Source of the DNA: Desulfonatronospira sp.
GTDB taxonomy: Bacteria > Desulfobacterota > Desulfovibrionia > Desulfovibrionales > Desulfonatronovibrionaceae
Direction of reading: 5' to 3'
Assembly: GCA_003563255.1 (NCBI GenBank)
Contig: PWSL01000005.1
Location: forward strand, 1 to 9,036
Length of the DNA: 9,036 bases
Shown: piece after piece, positions 1 through 6,673 of the stretch
Layout: each line of letters begins with the position of its first letter
Numbering within the stretch: position 1 is the first letter of the stretch
The notes under the pieces: model-generated
Database searches by the model: none
What the model was told of the DNA's origin: nothing
What the model saw: the letters and a program-made list of their open reading frames with translations, nothing else
Program-made: the position numbers and the translations under genes

Positions 1-283
1 CTTGATTTCTATCGCCCCAAAGAGCATCGCCGCCTGCACCACCGAACTGCATCTGAACAACAGCCCTCAGGTTTTCATTGGCAACGAAATTAAAGGTGCT
101 CCGGAACCTCTGGTAGAAATTAAGGGAGTCGCTGTCATCATCTTTGTCAAAGTTTGGGTTTTTGACATAGTTGCCATGCACCCTGAAGTCGCCGCCGGAA
201 ATGGTCAGCTGAGCAGCCTTGGCCATGCCTACGGTGCCCAGGATAAAGGCGGCCATGACGGCCAGAATAATCAAACGTTTCAT
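1..283 (-). CDS. Outer-membrane porin, N-terminal 94 residues (gene continues past left edge)
   Basis: The minus-strand frame opens with ATG at 283 and stays open to the window edge, giving 94 residues of a longer protein. AAAGGAGG lies at 291-298, seven bases before the start. Residues 1-23 form a signal peptide (MKRLIILAV start, hydrophobic core, then GMAKA) with probable cleavage after Ala23 or Ala24. The mature part begins AQLTISGGDFRVHGNY, followed by an acidic turn (KDDDSDS) and alternating strands such as FYQRFRSTFNFVANENL, typical of beta-barrel strands and periplasmic turns. Leader and strand pattern match the abundant Desulfovibrio outer-membrane homotrimeric porins, which form general diffusion channels of about 450-500 residues. 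This family memory is the basis for the name. An ORF in the opposite direction over the same bases is a shadow. Confidence 0.85.
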   Translation of the reverse strand, partial: MKRLIILAVMAAFILGTVGMAKAAQLTISGGDFRVHGNYVKNPNFDKDDDSDSLNFYQRFRSTFNFVANENLRAVVQMQFGGAGGDALWGDRNQ

Positions 284-470
284 AATGGTTCCTCCTTTTA
301 CATCTTAAGTTTTTGCGGACTCAAGATCTGTTGATGATCAGTGTACCTGACGCCTGGGCCGAACTGTTGCGGGGCAAGGGGTGTGGGGTGTGAGGGTGCC
401 TTTTGCGCCTGTATCCTGCCTGCAGACCCTTGCCGTTGCTGTCGGCCTGTCTGAATATTTAATTGAGCCG

Positions 471-498
471 AAAATAAAATGCAAGCTTTTTTTGTCAA
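471..498 (-). promoter_or_regulatory. Candidate sigma-70 promoter for the porin gene
   Basis: Reading the minus strand, a perfect -35 box TTGACA (493-498) is followed after 16 bases by TATTTT (471-476), a 4/6 match to the -10 consensus. The surroundings are strongly A/T-rich compared with flanking DNA. It would give the porin mRNA a leader of about 180 nt. The leader holds no convincing ORF, and I recognise no riboswitch in it. Confidence 0.45.
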
Positions 499-573
499 AA
501 TAATGTTAAAAGTTAAAAATTTTTTACGGTGCAAGATTTTGTACTCTGAGAAGGCATGGGGTATGGAGAGGAT

Positions 574-637
574 GAAACCCTGCCTGTCACGCATATTGAT
601 TAATCAACGCCGAAAGCGTTCCTCCGGAGCAGGGTTT
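574..637. repeat. Dispersed palindromic repeat, copy 1 (ACCCTGC...GCAGGGT family)
   Basis: The ends AAACCCTGC (575-583) and GCAGGGTTT (629-637) are perfect inverted repeats. The whole 64-bp stretch aligns with 7722-7789: both share GAAACCCTGCCTG, CGCATAT, GAAAGCGTTCCT and CGGAGCAGGGT in the same order. Two diverged copies 7 kb apart with a conserved stem indicate a REP-like element. It lies between the porin promoter and the end of the decayed minus-strand locus. Confidence 0.7.
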
Positions 638-868
638 ATTGACAACTGCACCTGTACATCCCGGCCCCGGCGGGACTGCAATGTGCCCAGTCCATGGGCT
701 GAAGCACCCCGAGCGTCTCTGGTCCAGGTCGAACATTGCCAGGGGTTTGCCTGTATATTCCCTGACCAGCCGGCTCAGCCGCTCATAAATCCCGGGGCGT
801 AAGGTACAGGTATTTCCCGCAAACAGGCACTTCCCGGGCTTCCTGCTTCTTTGCTTCTGATCTATTGA
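587..868 (-). pseudogene. Possible decayed 3' continuation of the MgtE_N-like gene
   Basis: Directly after the TGA at 869-871 the same minus frame stays open for 93 codons to a TGA at 587-589. It has no ATG before mid-region, and its last part lies in the repeat at 574-637. Stretches such as YERLSRLVREYTGKPLAMF read like ordinary protein with GC-rich third positions. Just upstream, other frames look more protein-like: EAREVPVCGKYLYLTPRDL spans the 860-785 area, ending at a TGA. Coding character hopping between frames is what a gene with several indels would show. I do not recognise the product, and chance open frames in GC-rich DNA remain possible. No separate gene was found between 640 and 868. 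Confidence 0.3.
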
Positions 869-1267
869 TCAGGCAGCGGTTTCCCCGTATGCACAGGCAC
901 CTGCCTGTTCACGGTTCCAGGCCCGGCTCAAAGTCTTCCAGAGTCTCCTGCAGCTTTCTTCAGAAACCTGGCCGCAGTAAAATCCTCTTGGACTCCGGGA
1001 AGCAGCTCCTGCAATATGATTGAGAAGGTTGTCAGGCATATGCCTGATTGTGCCGGCCTGGTCCTGGGGGTTCATATGGGCCAGCACCCGGGAGGCATGC
1101 CCGGGTTCAAGCATACCGAGTACACGCGCGGCTTCTCTGGGGGAAACGGGTTCAAGGGCGCAGGCCAGGTCCAGCGGATGAAGACTTTTACAGAATTTAT
1201 GCAGCAGCTCTGTTTCGTCTTTTTCAAGATATTTTTGCAGGGAATGGTTGATGTAGGGTGTAGACAT
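869..1267 (-). CDS. Stand-alone MgtE N-terminal-domain-like protein (132 aa), C-terminus probably frameshifted
   Basis: ATG at 1267 has a strong ribosome site, AAGGAGG at 1275-1281. Residues 25-83 carry helical repeats of the MgtE_N type: LHPLDLACALEPVSPREAA, then LGMLEPGHASRVLAHMNPQD and RHMPDNLLN. In Mg2+ transporters of the MgtE family this cytoplasmic superhelical domain senses Mg2+ ahead of CBS domains and the membrane channel; related repeats occur in FliG and MotE-like proteins. Here there is no CBS domain, no membrane segment and no room for them. After residue 83 the frame becomes rich in Arg, Cys and Ser (SRSPRGFYCGQ, ESCRRLW), while the next frame reads ILQELLPGVQEDFTAARFLKK, a much more natural helical continuation. 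I therefore suspect an indel near 1015. Function is unknown; the domain assignment is moderately sure. Confidence 0.6.
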   Translation of the reverse strand: MSTPYINHSLQKYLEKDETELLHKFCKSLHPLDLACALEPVSPREAARVLGMLEPGHASRVLAHMNPQDQAGTIRHMPDNLLNHIAGAASRSPRGFYCGQVSEESCRRLWKTLSRAWNREQAGACAYGETAA

Positions 1268-1281
1268 GGGTTCACCTCCTT

Positions 1282-1311
1282 AAAAAATGCCGCCGTGCAG
1301 TGAAGCGGCGG
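1282..1311 (-). terminator. Terminator-like hairpin just before the MgtE_N-like gene
   Basis: Minus strand: CCGCCG (1306-1311), a 10-nt loop and CGGCGG (1290-1295), then CATTTTTT (1282-1289 region). A GC stem followed by six T residues is the rho-independent pattern. It lies only a few bases before the Shine-Dalgarno of the 1267 start. It could end transcription from the upstream leader or small ORF, or act as an attenuator. Confidence 0.5.
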
Positions 1312-1342
1312 ACCTGGAGGAGAACATGCTGGATGGGGATAT

Positions 1343-1450
1343 TTATCCGGAGTGCACGGCTCCTGCCGCCTCTTCACCTGAAGACGGTGCTTTGGGTTCC
1401 GGTTGTTGATGATCAGCGCCTTGAAAGCGCCTGATACTGTCTGCTTCCAT
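1343..1450 (-). CDS. Possible 35-residue protein in the leader of the MgtE_N-like gene
   Basis: ATG at 1450 to TAA at 1343-1345 on the minus strand. The peptide is hydrophilic and acidic: MEADSIRRFQGADHQQ, then PEPKAPSSGEEAAGAVHSG. AGGAG precedes the ATG by about 12 bases, longer than usual. The same frame is open upstream for about 23 more codons, to a TAA, with only TTG or CTG as possible starts. It lies between the candidate promoter at 1522-1548 and the hairpin at 1282-1311. I recognise no family. It may be a real small gene, a leader peptide, or chance. Confidence 0.25.
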   Translation of the reverse strand: MEADSIRRFQGADHQQPEPKAPSSGEEAAGAVHSG

Positions 1451-1521
1451 GGATGCTAAAGCTCCTGTTGAGGTTGTCTCAGGCCGGCTGCCCGCTGCAG
1501 CCGACTCCAAACGCAGGTGAA

Positions 1522-1548
1522 TTTGTATTATTTACAGACTGTTGTCAA
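1522..1548 (-). promoter_or_regulatory. Candidate promoter for the MgtE_N-like locus
   Basis: Perfect -35 TTGACA (1543-1548, minus strand), a 15-base spacer and TACAAA (1522-1527, 4/6 to the -10 consensus), in an A/T-rich patch. The spacer is short. The next gene downstream is the possible 35-residue ORF, then the MgtE_N-like gene after a leader of about 245 nt. Confidence 0.35.
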
Positions 1549-1602
1549 GTAGGATATTATTTGCTCAGATCTGCCGTTTTCCATAAGATTCATTGTCGGG
1601 TA

Positions 1603-1788
1603 TCTGTTTAGCGTTTTTAAGGAAAGCAGGGGACAGGCACTCCGGGACCCACTTGAGCATCATTTTGTGCTAAAAAATATCTCATTTTCTGGGACAATCA
1701 CGCCTCAGGCGTGACTGAAGAGCCAGTCCCCCTCCGGGCTGTATGCCTCCGGGCAGGAAGCCATGCCACATGCAAAGCGCTAAACAGA
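1603..1788. repeat. REP-like palindromic element inside an 11-bp inverted repeat
   Basis: The core at 1629-1731 begins GGGGACAGGCAC and ends GAGCCAGTCCCC, an imperfect inverted pair also present at 6185-6256. It contains a hairpin TCACGCC (1698-1704) TCA GGCGTGA (1708-1714), similar to the one at 7926-7943. Outside the core, TCTGTTTAGCG (1603-1613) and its exact complement (1778-1788) form a further inverted repeat. TGTCGGG occurs just outside each end. This class of sequence is typical of REP elements mobilised by Y1 REP-associated transposases. It fills most of the gap before the kinase gene; no gene was seen between 1560 and 1890. Confidence 0.6.
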
Positions 1789-1890
1789 GTAGTGTCGGGC
1801 TTTACAAGCCATGGATGTTCGGTTTAACATGTACCGGAATTTATCATTCAGCAAACTTTTAACTCCTTTCTGAAAAAACCAGGCTGTCAA

Positions 1891-4521
1891 GTGTCAACCC
1901 GTATACTGCTTGCCCTTGTAGTAATATTTATCACCCCGTCCCCGGCCTTTTCCCAAAAAGAGGAGGCCGGGAACTTTTCAGTTTTTTACCTCAACTCCTA
2001 CCATGACGGTTACGCCTGGTCAGACGACATCCGTGAAGGCATCAGGCACAGGTTCGATCAATCCGGGCACCGGATGGAAATCCAGATGGAATATATGGAT
2101 ACCAAGGTATTCCATCGCCCCGGGGTAACCCGCAGGCTCCTGGAGCTCTACCGTGAAAAGTATGCGGATGAAGAATACGACATAGTAATCGTTTCCGACG
2201 ATGATGCCCTGGACTTCATGCTGGACTACGGAGACGAGCTGTTTCCGGGGCTGCCCATAGTCTTCTGCGGCATCAATCACCTGGAAGAGGAACTCCTGGA
2301 CCGGGAGAGCACCACCGGCATCGTGGAAAACTTCAATGTGCGCAAGACCCTGGACCTGGCCCTCTCCATTCACCGGGGCAAAAATCGTATGGTGGTCATA
2401 GGCGACGAATCCACCACGGGTATAGCCATCAAGGGGCAGATAAAGGAAGCTGTACCCGATTTTCAGGACAGGCTGGATTTTGAGTTCTGGACCCAGTACT
2501 CGCTGGACGAGATTGCAGACAAGGTCAAAGGCCTTTCAGAGGATACCCTCCTTTACTTCATACCTTTTTTCTATTCCGCCGGAGGCCAGGTGTTTTCCGC
2601 CGGGGAAATGCTGGAAAACGTAGCCGGGTTCAGTGATCTGCCCATCTACAGCAACTGGGAATTTCTCCTGGGCCACGGCATGGTGGGCGGCAACCTCATC
2701 AGCGGTTTTGAGCACGGTTCCGTTGCAGCCGGTATGGCCCTGGACATTCTGGAAGGTAAAAGACCTGCTGATATCCCCATTATCCACGATATAGTGGATC
2801 AAAACATGTTTGACTACAACGTGCTGCAAAAGCAAGGGATAAAGCAGACCCAGCTTCCCCTGGGCAGCCTGATGATCAACGAACCACCGGCATTTTACGA
2901 ACTGGACAAGCAGGTCTTCTGGGTAATCATGTCCAGCCTGGGGGCGCTTCTGATTATCCTGGCCTTTCTGGTGCGCAGCATCATTCACAAACGCATCGTG
3001 GAAGGAAGGATCCGCAACCAGCTGGCCTTTCAGGAGAGTCTCATGGACACTATCCCCCAGCTGATTTGCTGGAAGGACCTCAACCAGCGCTACATGGGTG
3101 CCAATCAGGCTTTTACCGACTTTTTCGGCATCGAGTCCCCGGAGAAGATCATGCACCAGACGGACACCCTGCTCATGCCTACCCGGGATTTCGCCCAGTG
3201 GGCCGCCCGCATGGACAAACAGGTGATCCAGACCGGCCGGGCCCTGAGAAAAGTGCGCGTGTCGGTCAGAGATCAAAACGGCGATTCTTCCTGGCTGGAG
3301 GTAAACAAAATTCCCCTGAGGGATGAAAAGGGGGAAACAGTCGGCACCCTGAGCACGGCGGAAAACATCACCAACGAGATAAACCTGGAACGCCAGCTTC
3401 TGCAGTCCCAGAAAATGGAAGCCATGGGCACCCTGGCCGGGGGCATCTCCCACGACTTCAACAATATATTGACCTCCATAATGAATTCCACAGAACTGGC
3501 CCAGGGGGACCTGGATCCTGATTCCCCGGCTTATCAGGACCTGGCAAGGGTGCTCAAGGCCTCTAACCGGGGCCGGGACCTGGTCCAGCGAATTCTGGCC
3601 TTCAGCCGTCCCTCCCAGGAGGGCTTCCGTCCCACGGTATTGCCGGAACTGGTGCGGGAATCAGTGTCTCTTCTGCAATCCTCCCTGCCCCGCAACATAG
3701 AGGTCCGTTCCAGCATCAGCGGCGGCTACGAACCGGTCAACGTAGATCCGACTCAGATTTCCCAGGTGGTAATGAACCTGTGCACAAACTCTTTCCAGGC
3801 CATGCAGGACCAGAAAGGAGTCCTGACAGTAAACCTGGAAGAGATCGAGCTGGATGTATACCGGGCCGAAGACATGGACATGCCCGCCGGCAAAACCTTC
3901 AGGCTGGAGATATCAGATACGGGTCCGGGCATAGACCGCCGGGACCTGGACAAAATCTTCGACCCCTTTTTCACCACCAAGGCCCAGTCCGGCGGCACGG
4001 GCCTGGGCCTGGCCGTGGTCATGGGCATAGTCAAAAACCATAAAGGGAGCATCCAGGTGGACAGCAGGCCGGACCAGGGCACGTGCTTTGAAATCTTTCT
4101 CCCAGCAAGGGAACCTGGACAGCAGGAATCAGCACCTTCCAGTGCTTCCCTGAAAACAGGCAGCGGCACTCTGCTCTTTGTGGAAGACGACCAGGACCTG
4201 CTGGAAACCACCCCCAGGAGCCTGCAGGCCCTGGGCTACACAGTTTACACTGCTTCCAGTGCCAGAGAGGCCCTGACAATTATGGGCCAGGGCATTTTAT
4301 TCGACCTGGTTTTGACGGATTTCGACATGCCCGGGCTTAATGGAATTGAGCTGGCCCGGGCAATCCTGCAAAAACACCCCCGAGTTCCGGTAATGCTCAT
4401 TACCGGACGCATTCAGGCCCTGGAGGGTGTCCAGCAGCCGGACAACATCCGGTTCATTCTATCCAAACCATTTAATCGGGCTGATTTGTCCCAGGCGGTA
4501 TCAACGGCCATACCTGACTGA
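1891..4521 (+). CDS. Membrane hybrid sensor histidine kinase with periplasmic substrate-binding-protein-like sensor
   Basis: 876 residues from a GTG start at 1891. AGG at 1881-1883 is the only weak ribosome site, and no in-frame ATG lies just upstream. A signal peptide (1-21, ending PAFS) is followed by a periplasmic region (about 23-340) resembling the ABC_sub_bind family: VFYLNSYHDG, DIVIVSDDDAL, PIVFCGINH, PIYSNWEFLLGHGMVGG. One membrane helix lies at about 341-363. Then come a PAS domain (about 380-490; TIPQLICWKDLNQRYMGANQAF), HisKA with His521 in GISHDFNNIL, the N-box NLCTN (629-633), DTGPG (676-680), FDPFFTTK (690-697) and GGTGLGL (701-707), all intact. The C-terminal receiver (about 759-876) keeps Asp766/767, phospho-acceptor Asp810, Thr838 and Lys859. 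It should autophosphorylate in response to a periplasmic ligand and pass phosphate to its own receiver and/or the regulator encoded 23 bp downstream. The ligand is not deducible. Confidence 0.93.
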   Translation: MSTRILLALVVIFITPSPAFSQKEEAGNFSVFYLNSYHDGYAWSDDIREGIRHRFDQSGHRMEIQMEYMDTKVFHRPGVTRRLLELYREKYADEEYDIVIVSDDDALDFMLDYGDELFPGLPIVFCGINHLEEELLDRESTTGIVENFNVRKTLDLALSIHRGKNRMVVIGDESTTGIAIKGQIKEAVPDFQDRLDFEFWTQYSLDEIADKVKGLSEDTLLYFIPFFYSAGGQVFSAGEMLENVAGFSDLPIYSNWEFLLGHGMVGGNLISGFEHGSVAAGMALDILEGKRPADIPIIHDIVDQNMFDYNVLQKQGIKQTQLPLGSLMINEPPAFYELDKQVFWVIMSSLGALLIILAFLVRSIIHKRIVEGRIRNQLAFQESLMDTIPQLICWKDLNQRYMGANQAFTDFFGIESPEKIMHQTDTLLMPTRDFAQWAARMDKQVIQTGRALRKVRVSVRDQNGDSSWLEVNKIPLRDEKGETVGTLSTAENITNEINLERQLLQSQKMEAMGTLAGGISHDFNNILTSIMNSTELAQGDLDPDSPAYQDLARVLKASNRGRDLVQRILAFSRPSQEGFRPTVLPELVRESVSLLQSSLPRNIEVRSSISGGYEPVNVDPTQISQVVMNLCTNSFQAMQDQKGVLTVNLEEIELDVYRAEDMDMPAGKTFRLEISDTGPGIDRRDLDKIFDPFFTTKAQSGGTGLGLAVVMGIVKNHKGSIQVDSRPDQGTCFEIFLPAREPGQQESAPSSASLKTGSGTLLFVEDDQDLLETTPRSLQALGYTVYTASSAREALTIMGQGILFDLVLTDFDMPGLNGIELARAILQKHPRVPVMLITGRIQALEGVQQPDNIRFILSKPFNRADLSQAVSTAIPD

Positions 4522-4544
4522 AACAACCATAGAGACACAATAAT

Positions 4545-5951
4545 ATGCCCCGAGTACTTGTAGTAGACGATGATCCTGAAGTAAAATCCACCATGTCCAG
4601 CCTGCTTTCCCGCCAGGACATTCCACATGGCCTGGCGCACGATATGGCCTCCACCAGGCTTGCCCTGCAGGCAGCCAGGTTCGACCTGATTCTTCTGGAT
4701 GTGGGTTTGCCCGACGGCAACGGCCTGGACCTGTTGCCGGAAATAAAGGCCCTTGAAAACGCCCCGGAAGTCATAATCCTCACCGGTCGCGGTGACAGCC
4801 AGGGTGCTGAACTGGCAATTGAAAGAGGTGTCTGGGATTATCTCTTAAAGCCCTCCCCCATCAAGGAGATAAAACTGAGCATCTCCAGGGCTCTCAAGTA
4901 CAGGCAGCAGAAAGAAAGCGCCCGCCCCCGGGCCCTGGATCTGACCGCGGTGGTAGGGTCCAGCCCGGCCATGCAGTCCTGCTATGACCTTCTGGCCTGC
5001 GCCGCCGCCTCGGATTCCAATATTTTGATCACCGGTGAAACCGGGGTGGGCAAGGAACTTATGGCCCGGACAATCCATTCCAACAGTCCGCGCTCAAAGC
5101 AGCCTTTCGTGGTGGTGGACTGTGCCGGAATCACTGATTCCCTGGTGGAAAGCACTCTTTTCGGACACTGCAGAGGCGCGTTCACCGGGGCCATGGCCGA
5201 CCACACCGGTCTCATCAGCCAGGCACACCAGGGGACACTCTTTCTGGACGAACTGGGAGAACTGCCTCTGGCAATTCAAAAATCACTGCTCCGGGTGCTG
5301 CAGGAAAGAAAATTCCGCCCGGTGGGATCCAGCCGGGAGCAGAAAAGTGATTTTCGCCTCATGGCCGCCACCAACCGGGAACTTGAAGCCATGGTACTGG
5401 AAGGTATCTTTAGAAATGATCTGTATTTCCGCATCAAGACCATGCATATGCACCTGCCCCCTTTGCGGGAAAGGGTTCAGGACATAAGATCCCTGGCCAT
5501 GCACTTCGTGGATAAGTTGTGCACCAGAAACAGCCTGCCTCCCAAAGGTCTGGGCGCGGACTTTCTGGAAACCCTGGAAGCCTACACCTGGCCAGGAAAT
5601 GTTCGTGAACTGTGTAATGTCATAGAACAGGCCCTGGTGGCCTGTGCCGGTGAAACCAACCTCTACTCCATGCATCTGCCCAAGGAAATCCGCATAAAAG
5701 TCACACGCTCCAGAGTGGAGCAAAGCTCAGCAGAAGATCTGACGGAACATGCATGCCCATGTCGTTCAAACGGCTCAAAAATTGACCATCCTGTATCATC
5801 GTTCAAGGACTTCAAACAGGAGTGCGAAAAAAAATACCTGCTGGGCCTGTTGCAGCAATTCCCGGGTGACGTACCCAGCATGCTCAAACTCTCCGGCCTG
5901 TCACGTTCACACTTCTATTCTCTGCTCAAAAAATACGGGCTGGACACCTGA
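4545..5951 (+). CDS. Sigma-54-dependent NtrC-family response regulator
   Basis: 468 residues, ATG at 4545, 23 bp after the kinase stop, so probably co-transcribed; no strong ribosome site is visible. Receiver domain (1-115): Asp8-10, phospho-acceptor Asp52 in LLDVGLPDG, Thr80 and Lys102. AAA+ domain (about 136-365): Walker A GETGVGKE (164-171), the sigma-54-contacting loop GAFTGA (211-216), Walker B TLFLDE (231-236), the ATN motif of sensor I, FRNDLYFRI and WPGNVREL (349-356). The C-terminus (about 425-468) has a Fis-type helix-turn-helix: DVPSMLKLSGLSRSHFYSLL. All motifs for ATP-driven opening of sigma-54 promoters are present. The linker before the helix-turn-helix (about 385-420) is low-complexity and Cys/Ser-containing. 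The likely partner is the kinase at 1891-4521. A probable target is the promoter at 7281-7296 (inference). Confidence 0.95.
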   Translation: MPRVLVVDDDPEVKSTMSSLLSRQDIPHGLAHDMASTRLALQAARFDLILLDVGLPDGNGLDLLPEIKALENAPEVIILTGRGDSQGAELAIERGVWDYLLKPSPIKEIKLSISRALKYRQQKESARPRALDLTAVVGSSPAMQSCYDLLACAAASDSNILITGETGVGKELMARTIHSNSPRSKQPFVVVDCAGITDSLVESTLFGHCRGAFTGAMADHTGLISQAHQGTLFLDELGELPLAIQKSLLRVLQERKFRPVGSSREQKSDFRLMAATNRELEAMVLEGIFRNDLYFRIKTMHMHLPPLRERVQDIRSLAMHFVDKLCTRNSLPPKGLGADFLETLEAYTWPGNVRELCNVIEQALVACAGETNLYSMHLPKEIRIKVTRSRVEQSSAEDLTEHACPCRSNGSKIDHPVSSFKDFKQECEKKYLLGLLQQFPGDVPSMLKLSGLSRSHFYSLLKKYGLDT

Positions 5952-5978
5952 TGCTCGTAAACAAACACGATAAAAGTT

Positions 5979-6002
5979 GAGGCCCTCCACAGGGAGGGCC
6001 TC
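5979..6002. terminator. Strong hairpin after the two-component operon
   Basis: GAGGCCCTCC (5979-5988), loop ACAG, GGAGGGCCTC (5993-6002): a perfect 10-bp stem with a tetraloop, 27 bases after the regulator's TGA. On the plus strand no T-run follows. On the minus strand it is followed by CAACTTTTATC. It probably serves both convergent transcription units, more canonically the minus-strand one. Confidence 0.6.
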
Positions 6003-6045
6003 GGGTCAGGAGGGGGTTAGCACATGGGAAGATAAGCAGGTCTAT

Positions 6046-6183
6046 TTTAAAGCCTGGTTCTTCTTCCCCGGGGTCTCTGAATTCGTCACCTTCAGGAGGC
6101 TGGTATCCATCAGGTGCGGGCTGCTGGTAGCCTTCAGGCGGTTGTTCTTCAAAACCTTTTGTATAAATTATCGCCCCGGCCAC
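6046..6183 (-). pseudogene. Decayed paralogue of the small Pro/Gly-rich lipoprotein
   Basis: The minus frame reads FEEQPPEGYQQPAPDGYQPP, then EGDEFRDPGEEEPGF. It aligns with the C-terminal half of the intact lipoprotein at 6438-6647 (GYEQPDPEEYEAPERGEP ... TEPAF). The two also align as DNA at the 3' end: the intact gene ends GAACCAGCCTTTTAA, this copy has GAACCAGGCTTTAAAATAG. Loss of about one T removes the stop, so the frame runs on through the 5979-6002 hairpin into the regulator gene to about 5926. No signal peptide or lipobox is present; upstream lies the REP element at 6185-6256 in place of a 5' end. The only start is a GTG at 6183 without a clear ribosome site. Most likely a truncated, stop-lost duplicate. 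Confidence 0.6.
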
Positions 6184-6184
6184 C

Positions 6185-6256
6185 GGGGACAGGCACTTTT
6201 GCCGACCTCAAACCGTAAAACGGCCTGACTATCCGGCGGCAAAAGAGCCAGTCCCC
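6185..6256. repeat. REP-like palindrome, GGGGACAGGCAC family, copy 2
   Basis: The 20-base arms at 6185-6204 (GGGGACAGGCACTTTTGCCG) and 6237-6256 are complementary at 18 of 20 positions. The ends match those of the 1629-1731 element. It sits directly upstream of the truncated lipoprotein copy and may have replaced its 5' end. Confidence 0.7.
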
Positions 6257-6264
6257 TTCCTTAC

Positions 6265-6328
6265 ATTAATTGTTAATAGGGTTAGGCAGTTAATTAAGGC
6301 TTTTGTTCTTCAACAATTAACAATTAAC
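6265..6328. repeat. A/T-rich inverted repeat
   Basis: ATTAATTGTTAA (6265-6276) and TTAACAATTAAC (6317-6328) are complementary at 11 of 12 positions, separated by 40 bases. The right arm also repeats AACAATTAAC-type units. No gene is evident here; its role is unknown. Confidence 0.45.
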
Positions 6329-6378
6329 TGATATCAAATTTTTGTTTTTGCTTTGCTTGTTTGCTTTGCTTGTTGCGT

Positions 6379-6427
6379 GTTCCCAGGCTCCAGCCTGGGA
6401 ACATCGCTTTTTTGTGGCTCCAGCCAC
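6379..6427. repeat. Paired palindromes: CCCAGGCT/AGCCTGGG and GTGGCT/AGCCAC
   Basis: GTTCCCAGGCT (6379-6389) and AGCCTGGGAAC (6392-6402) form an 11-bp palindrome, identical in core to the one at 7483-7508. A second palindrome, GTGGCT (6414-6419) CC AGCCAC (6422-6427), follows after a T6 run. The pair lies just downstream of the lipoprotein stop and could double as a transcription end. The T-run follows the first hairpin on the plus strand, not on the lipoprotein's strand. Confidence 0.65.
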
Positions 6428-6437
6428 TTCCTGTCAG

Positions 6438-6647
6438 TTAAAAGGCTGGTTCTGTTCCGGGTCCGGTCCCAGGTTCTGCACCAGGTTGCTGTCTGGGTTC
6501 GCCCCGTTCGGGTGCTTCATATTCTTCAGGATCAGGCTGTTCATACCCTCCCGGAACTCCTGCAGGTTCGTGTCCCGGTCCGCAACCTGCAGATAAGCCC
6601 AGCATCAATACTGCAGTCATTGTCAGCAGCATACTTTTCCAGCGCAT
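6438..6647 (-). CDS. Small Pro/Gly-rich lipoprotein (69 aa)
   Basis: ATG at 6647 with AAGGAGT at 6655-6661. Residues 1-21 form a signal peptide (MRWKSM, hydrophobic LLTMTAVLMLGL) ending in the lipobox LSAGC, so Cys22 should be lipidated and the protein anchored in a membrane of the envelope. The mature 48 residues are acidic and dominated by Pro, Gly and Glu (GYEQPDPEEYEAP, GAEPGTGPGTEPAF), with no predicted fold. It starts 26 bp after the DUF4168 gene stop on the same strand, so it is probably the second gene of that operon. Position +2 after Cys is Pro, not Asp, so outer-membrane delivery is possible. I recognise no family and give no function. A decayed paralogue follows at 6046-6183. Confidence 0.75.
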   Translation of the reverse strand: MRWKSMLLTMTAVLMLGLSAGCGPGHEPAGVPGGYEQPDPEEYEAPERGEPRQQPGAEPGTGPGTEPAF

Positions 6648-6673
6648 GTTTGAGACTCCTTAGTATTTTTTCT

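Noticed and set aside
2..334. Plus-strand frame over the porin start
   Set aside because: The minus strand carries a signal peptide, a strong ribosome site and porin-like strands; the plus frame has none of these.
298..594. 98-codon minus-strand frame upstream of the porin
   Set aside because: It spans the A/T-rich promoter and leader of the porin and part of a palindromic repeat; its composition is not protein-like.
857..872. Hairpin CTGATC-TATT-GATCAG overlapping the TGA of the MgtE_N-like ORF, considered as a selenocysteine or readthrough signal
   Set aside because: The TGA sits inside the stem instead of before it, the flanking residues show no redox motif, and frame decay explains the open frame beyond it.
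2536..3453. 305-codon open frame antisense to the kinase gene
   Set aside because: It is complementary to the well-supported kinase domains, has no ribosome site or recognisable domain, and reflects GC-biased codons on the opposite strand.
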